In this document: positions 61,178 to 64,000 of the stretch, in pieces | Layout: the number at the start of each line of letters is the position of its first letter | Numbering within the stretch: position 1 is the first letter of the stretch | Assembly: GCA_000620185.1 (NCBI GenBank) | Contig: JHVO01000008.1 | Span: 1 to 64,000 of the forward strand | DNA from: Geodermatophilaceae bacterium URHB0062 | GTDB taxonomy: Bacteria > Actinomycetota > Actinomycetes > Mycobacteriales > Geodermatophilaceae | Direction: 5' to 3' | DNA: 64,000 nt | Notes under the pieces: model-generated | The model's database searches: none | The model's input: only the letters and a program-made list of their open reading frames with translations | Told to the model about the DNA's origin: nothing | Position numbers and translations under genes: made by a program

Positions 61178-61744
61178 TCAGCGGTCGAGCCGGTGGTACT
61201 CCTCGTTGGGCCGCTGGTCGAGCGCGAGCGCCATCCGGTTCGTGAAGTTGTACATCGAGGCGATCTCCGCGACGTCCCACACTTCTTCGTCGCTGAGTCC
61301 CACGGCGCGCAACGAGTGGAGATCGGCCTCCGTCATCTCGTGCGGCGTTGCCGTCAGCTTCTCCGCGAACGCGCAGATGGCCGTGCGGCGGTCGTCCAGG
61401 CCGGCGTGGCGCCAGTTCGTCGCGATGAGATCGGCCTGCACCTGGTCCCCCAGGGCGACGCGGAGTGCATGCCCGTGGGCGACGATGCAGTACGTGCACC
61501 GGTTCCAGGCGCTGACGACGACGGCGATCATCTCCCGGTCGGCCTCGTCGAGGTGCTCGGTGGGCACGTGCAGCTGCTTGAAGTGCCCGAACCACGCGGA
61601 CAGGCGCTCCGGGCGGTAGCTGTACGCGCGGAAGACGTTGGGCACGAAGCCGACCGACTCGCGAGCCTTCTGGAACAGGCCCTGCAGACGCTCCGGCAGC
61701 GACGACTCCTCCGGAGGTTCGAAGAACCACATCACTCGCGACAT
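61178..61744 (-). CDS. Alkylhydroperoxidase AhpD-like (peroxidase-related) protein
   Basis: A 188-residue AhpD-fold protein. The redox motif Cys83-x-x-Cys86 is in [13 protein letters not shown], with the conserved His90. The preceding D-E-A-D-R-E-M-I helix fits the proton relay. It probably reduces peroxides or related substrates through a thiol relay. AhpD homologues with selenocysteine exist in some bacteria, but here both redox residues are ordinary Cys codons. ATG start. Divergent from the GntR regulator. Confidence 0.88.
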   Translation of the reverse strand: MSRVMWFFEPPEESSLPERLQGLFQKARESVGFVPNVFRAYSYRPERLSAWFGHFKQLHVPTEHLDEADREMIAVVVSAWNRCTYCIVAHGHALRVALGDQVQADLIATNWRHAGLDDRRTAICAFAEKLTATPHEMTEADLHSLRAVGLSDEEVWDVAEIASMYNFTNRMALALDQRPNEEYHRLDR

Positions 61745-61818
61745 CGCGTGTCTCCCGTCTCGTGACCCGTCCGAGTGTCGCCGAGCTCTCGGGTAACGGC
61801 TCGTCGCCCGCGGCTGCG

Positions 61819-61837
61819 GTTAGTGTTGACAGCCAAC
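61819..61837 (+). promoter_or_regulatory. Candidate GntR operator in front of the regulator gene
   Basis: GTTAGTGTTGACAGCCAAC lies 13 bases before the gntR GTG. Apart from one gap and two changed bases it equals the reverse complement of the palindrome at 62668-62687 in front of the transporter. This supports autoregulation. Inference from similarity. Confidence 0.6.
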
Positions 61838-61850
61838 GAGGAGGTGCGTC

Positions 61851-62513
61851 GTGAGCGTCGAGCCGCTGGCCAGTCTGGACCGCAGCACCCTGCGTGAGCG
61901 GGCTCTCGAGGCGCTGCGCGCGGCCGTCCTCTCCGGGCAGTACCAGCCGGGTGACCACCTCGGTGAGGTCGAGCTCGCCAGTTCACTCGGCGTGAGCCGG
62001 GGCACGGTGCGCGAGGCGCTGCGCCACCTCCAGCAGGAGGGGCTGGTCACGACCGGCACCCGGGGCATGTTGCGGGTCAGCAGCCTGACCGCCGCCGAGG
62101 TCCGCGAGCTCTTCCAGGTGCGCGCGGCCCTGGAGTCGCTGGCCGTACGGGAGGTCATCTCATCGACCCGGCGAGAGGCCGCCGTCAGCGCCCTGCGCGA
62201 GGCGCTCGAGAACCTCGCCGACGAGCAGGAGAGCGTGAGCGCGCGCATCCAGGCCGACCTCGCCTTCCACCTCCTGCTGTGCCGGCTCTCCGGGAACTCC
62301 ATGCTCGTCGAGGCGTGGGAACGCCTGGAGGGCCGCATGCGGGTCGCCATCCTGAACGGCGCGGCCTGGCAGGCGCCCATGATGGCGCGGGACCGGCACG
62401 AGCCGATCGTCGACGCCATCGAGCGCGGTGACGTGGCCGCCGCGGTCGCCGTCGTCGAGGAGCACATGGCCGCGGCGGCCGACCACTTCGCCCAGTCGGC
62501 CCAGACCGACTGA
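61851..62513 (+). CDS. GntR-family regulator (FCD type)
   Basis: A 220-residue FadR-like repressor. The N-terminal winged helix has T-L-R-E-R-A-L-E-A-L-R-A-A-V near residue 12 and L-G-V-S-R-G-T-V-R-E-A-L-R-H-L near residue 46. The FCD ligand domain has A-D-L-A-F-H-L-L-L-C-R-L-S-G near residue 139 and D-R-H-E-P-I-V-D-A-I; the His residues could bind metal and an organic acid. GTG start with GAGGAGG upstream. It is followed by an MHS-family transporter with a matching operator, so it probably controls uptake of the transporter's substrate. Confidence 0.93.
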   Translation: MSVEPLASLDRSTLRERALEALRAAVLSGQYQPGDHLGEVELASSLGVSRGTVREALRHLQQEGLVTTGTRGMLRVSSLTAAEVRELFQVRAALESLAVREVISSTRREAAVSALREALENLADEQESVSARIQADLAFHLLLCRLSGNSMLVEAWERLEGRMRVAILNGAAWQAPMMARDRHEPIVDAIERGDVAAAVAVVEEHMAAAADHFAQSAQTD

Positions 62514-62667
62514 CCGCCGCGACGGTGCTCCCACCGTCCGTCGCCGCCCTAACCAGGGGCTTTCCGCCAATGACCTGATCGGTCCGCCGTACGCGGTCCG
62601 ATGCGCTGACGGCCGGTTTTCGCGTGACCCTTGACACTGTGACGCGGGCCATCCACTCTAGTCGGCA

Positions 62668-62687
62668 GTTGACTGTTAACACTCAAC
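62668..62687 (+). promoter_or_regulatory. Candidate GntR operator in front of the MHS transporter
   Basis: GTTGACTGTTAACACTCAAC is a 20-base palindrome perfect except at one pair (positions 6 and 15). It lies 49 bases before the transporter ATG and about 30 bases after a TTGACA (62631-62636) that could be a -35. It matches the site before gntR at 61819-61837. GntR-family operators are usually palindromes of this size. Confidence 0.68.
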
Positions 62688-62736
62688 GCCAGCGGCCACT
62701 GGATCCCATACGCCAGCGCTCACCGGAGGTCACCTC

Positions 62737-64000
62737 ATGACCGAACGGCACGTTCCCGACCACAGCTCCTCGCTCGAGGAGGTCGCCGCGTGGCACCCCA
62801 TCGAGGGCACCCCGACGAAGAAGAAGGTCGCCATCGGCTGCTCGATCGGCGCCACGATCGAGACGTACGACTTCATCGGCTTCGGCACGGCCGCGGCCCT
62901 GTACTTCAACAACGCCTTCTTCCCGGCCGACGATCCGCTGTCGGGCACGCTGCTGTCCTTCGCGACGCTGGGCATCGGCTTCGCGGTGCGCCCACTCGGC
63001 GGGATCATCGGCGGCTATCTCGGTGACCGGATCGGTCGCAAGCCGGTGCTCGTCGGGTCCCTGCTCCTCATGGGCATCGCGACGGTGCTCATCGGACTGC
63101 TGCCGACCTACGCCCAGGTGGGGGTCTGGGCCGGGGTCCTCCTCGTCGCCGTCCGCGTCGTCCAGGGTCTGGCGTTCGGCGCCGAGTGGGGTGGCGCGAT
63201 CCTCATGTGCTTCGAGCACGCACCGTGGCGGAAGAAGGGCCTCTACACCGGCATCACGCAGGCCGGGTTCCCGGTGGGCCTGCTGCTGGCGAACCTGGCG
63301 TTCCTCGTCAGCGTGCCGCTCGGTGGTTCATGGGCCTGGCGCGTGCCGTTCCTGCTCAGCGCCGTCCTGATCGTGGTCGGCATCCTCATCCGCCTCAAGC
63401 TCGAGGAGTCACCGGAGTTCGAGGAGCTCAAGGACGAGGGCGAGATCTCCCGGAACCCGCTGCTGGAGGTGCTCCGCAACGACTGGCGCAACGTCCTGCG
63501 TGCCTTCTTCCTGCGCACCGCCGAGACCGCCGGCTACGCGGTGTCGGTCACGTTCGTGCTGTCCTACCTCGCGGGCCAGGAGCTCGCCGACCGCCCGGTG
63601 ATCCTGACCGGGCTCATGGTGGCGGCCGCCCTCGGCATCGTGGCGACCATCTTCTGGGGCGCCCTCACCGACCGGATCGGGCGGCGGCCGGTGTACCTGT
63701 TCGGCACGGCGGTCACCGCGCTGTGGGGCATCCCGCTGTTCCTGGTGCTGAACACCGGCGCGGCTGCGGCGATCGTGGTGGCCTTCGTCGTCAGCTACGC
63801 CGTCTGCCAGAACTCCCTCGCCGGCGTCCAGGGGGCGTGGTTCTCCGAGCTGTTCGCGACCAAGACCCGCACCACAGGCGCCTCGCTCGCCTACCAGCTG
63901 TCCGCGGTGGTCTCCGGGTTCACCCCGCTGGTGGCGACGGCGCTGTACGCCGGCTTCGGCTGGATGGGGCCCGCGCTGCTGCTCAGCGGCTACGGACTGC
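62737..64000 (+). CDS. MFS transporter, metabolite:H+ symporter (MHS) family; runs off the window
   Basis: 421 residues are visible before the right edge, without a stop. The MHS signature I-G-A-T-I-E-T-Y-D-F-I-G-F-G near residue 38 and R-P-L-G-G-I-I-G-G-Y-L-G-D-R-I-G-R-K near residue 88 identify the family that takes up carboxylates, shikimate, proline or betaine. At least eleven helices are present. G-G-A-G-type cytosolic loops and E-S-P-E-F fit. ATG with GGAGGT eight bases upstream. The gntR gene and shared operator upstream suggest induction by the substrate, probably an organic acid. Confidence 0.93.
   Translation, partial: MTERHVPDHSSSLEEVAAWHPIEGTPTKKKVAIGCSIGATIETYDFIGFGTAAALYFNNAFFPADDPLSGTLLSFATLGIGFAVRPLGGIIGGYLGDRIGRKPVLVGSLLLMGIATVLIGLLPTYAQVGVWAGVLLVAVRVVQGLAFGAEWGGAILMCFEHAPWRKKGLYTGITQAGFPVGLLLANLAFLVSVPLGGSWAWRVPFLLSAVLIVVGILIRLKLEESPEFEELKDEGEISRNPLLEVLRNDWRNVLRAFFLRTAETAGYAVSVTFVLSYLAGQELADRPVILTGLMVAAALGIVATIFWGALTDRIGRRPVYLFGTAVTALWGIPLFLVLNTGAAAAIVVAFVVSYAVCQNSLAGVQGAWFSELFATKTRTTGASLAYQLSAVVSGFTPLVATALYAGFGWMGPALLLSGYGL

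Noticed and set aside
61487-61498. AhpD-like C-x-x-C as a selenoprotein site
   Set aside because: Both redox positions are ordinary cysteine codons, not TAG or TGA.
1-64000. CRISPR array
   Set aside because: No regularly spaced direct repeats of 25-40 bases with unique spacers, and no cas genes.

Overview
The window is GC-rich actinobacterial chromosome. Coding is dense, GTG starts are common, and nearly every gene stops with TGA. Conserved actinobacterial gene order runs hemW, CIRCE-hrcA-dnaJ-rsmE, phoH-ybeY-CorC-type protein, era-recO-uppS, zur, glyS, then dusB, ppdK and dnaG. Together with the selenocysteine tRNA described below, this points to the Geodermatophilaceae (Geodermatophilus/Blastococcus type). 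The family assignment is inference, not a database result.

Left end (1-4206): a cut IS481-family transposase end and a WYL protein without its DNA-binding domain, then a selenocysteine locus. The locus is a long-armed tRNA-Sec gene followed by selA and selB. The tRNA-Sec anticodon loop reads C-T-CTA-A-A, so it should decode UAG rather than UGA. Four genes in the window still stop with TAG (dnaJ, a response regulator, an MFS pump and a histidine kinase), so UAG must be ambiguous in this organism.

Housekeeping backbone (4213-35169): an enoyl-CoA hydratase, hemW, the heat-shock repressor and DnaJ, rRNA and tRNA modification (rsmE, dus), ribosome maturation and repair (ybeY, era, recO), undecaprenyl diphosphate synthesis, Zur, glyS, a DesKR-like ABC transporter/two-component cluster, pyruvate phosphate dikinase and DNA primase. 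It ends at tRNA-Asn(GTT).

Accessory island (35170-55460): directly after tRNA-Asn lie decayed IS256-like and IS21-like transposase remnants. Then comes a tightly overlapping operon of 13 genes (36127-52978), apparently a Wzx/Wzy-type exopolysaccharide locus. It has a Wzz-like co-polymerase, two glycosyltransferases, an aminosugar-forming 4,6-dehydratase/aminotransferase pair, a polymerase, a flippase, a phosphoglycosyl transferase, an AsnB-type amidotransferase and a uronate-epimerase-like enzyme. In its middle is an unexpected trio: an HprK-like P-loop protein without the P-loop lysine, a divergent RtcB (RNA ligase) homologue that keeps the catalytic His and most metal ligands, and an APH-fold kinase. 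A convergent secreted lipoprotein and two tandem LuxR-type regulators close the island.

Right end (55461-64000): an ACT-like small protein, a DHA2-type efflux pump, two tandem DUF4232 exported proteins, a two-component system, an AhpD-like protein, and a GntR/FCD regulator next to an MHS-family transporter that runs off the window. The same roughly 20-bp palindrome lies in front of both the regulator and the transporter.
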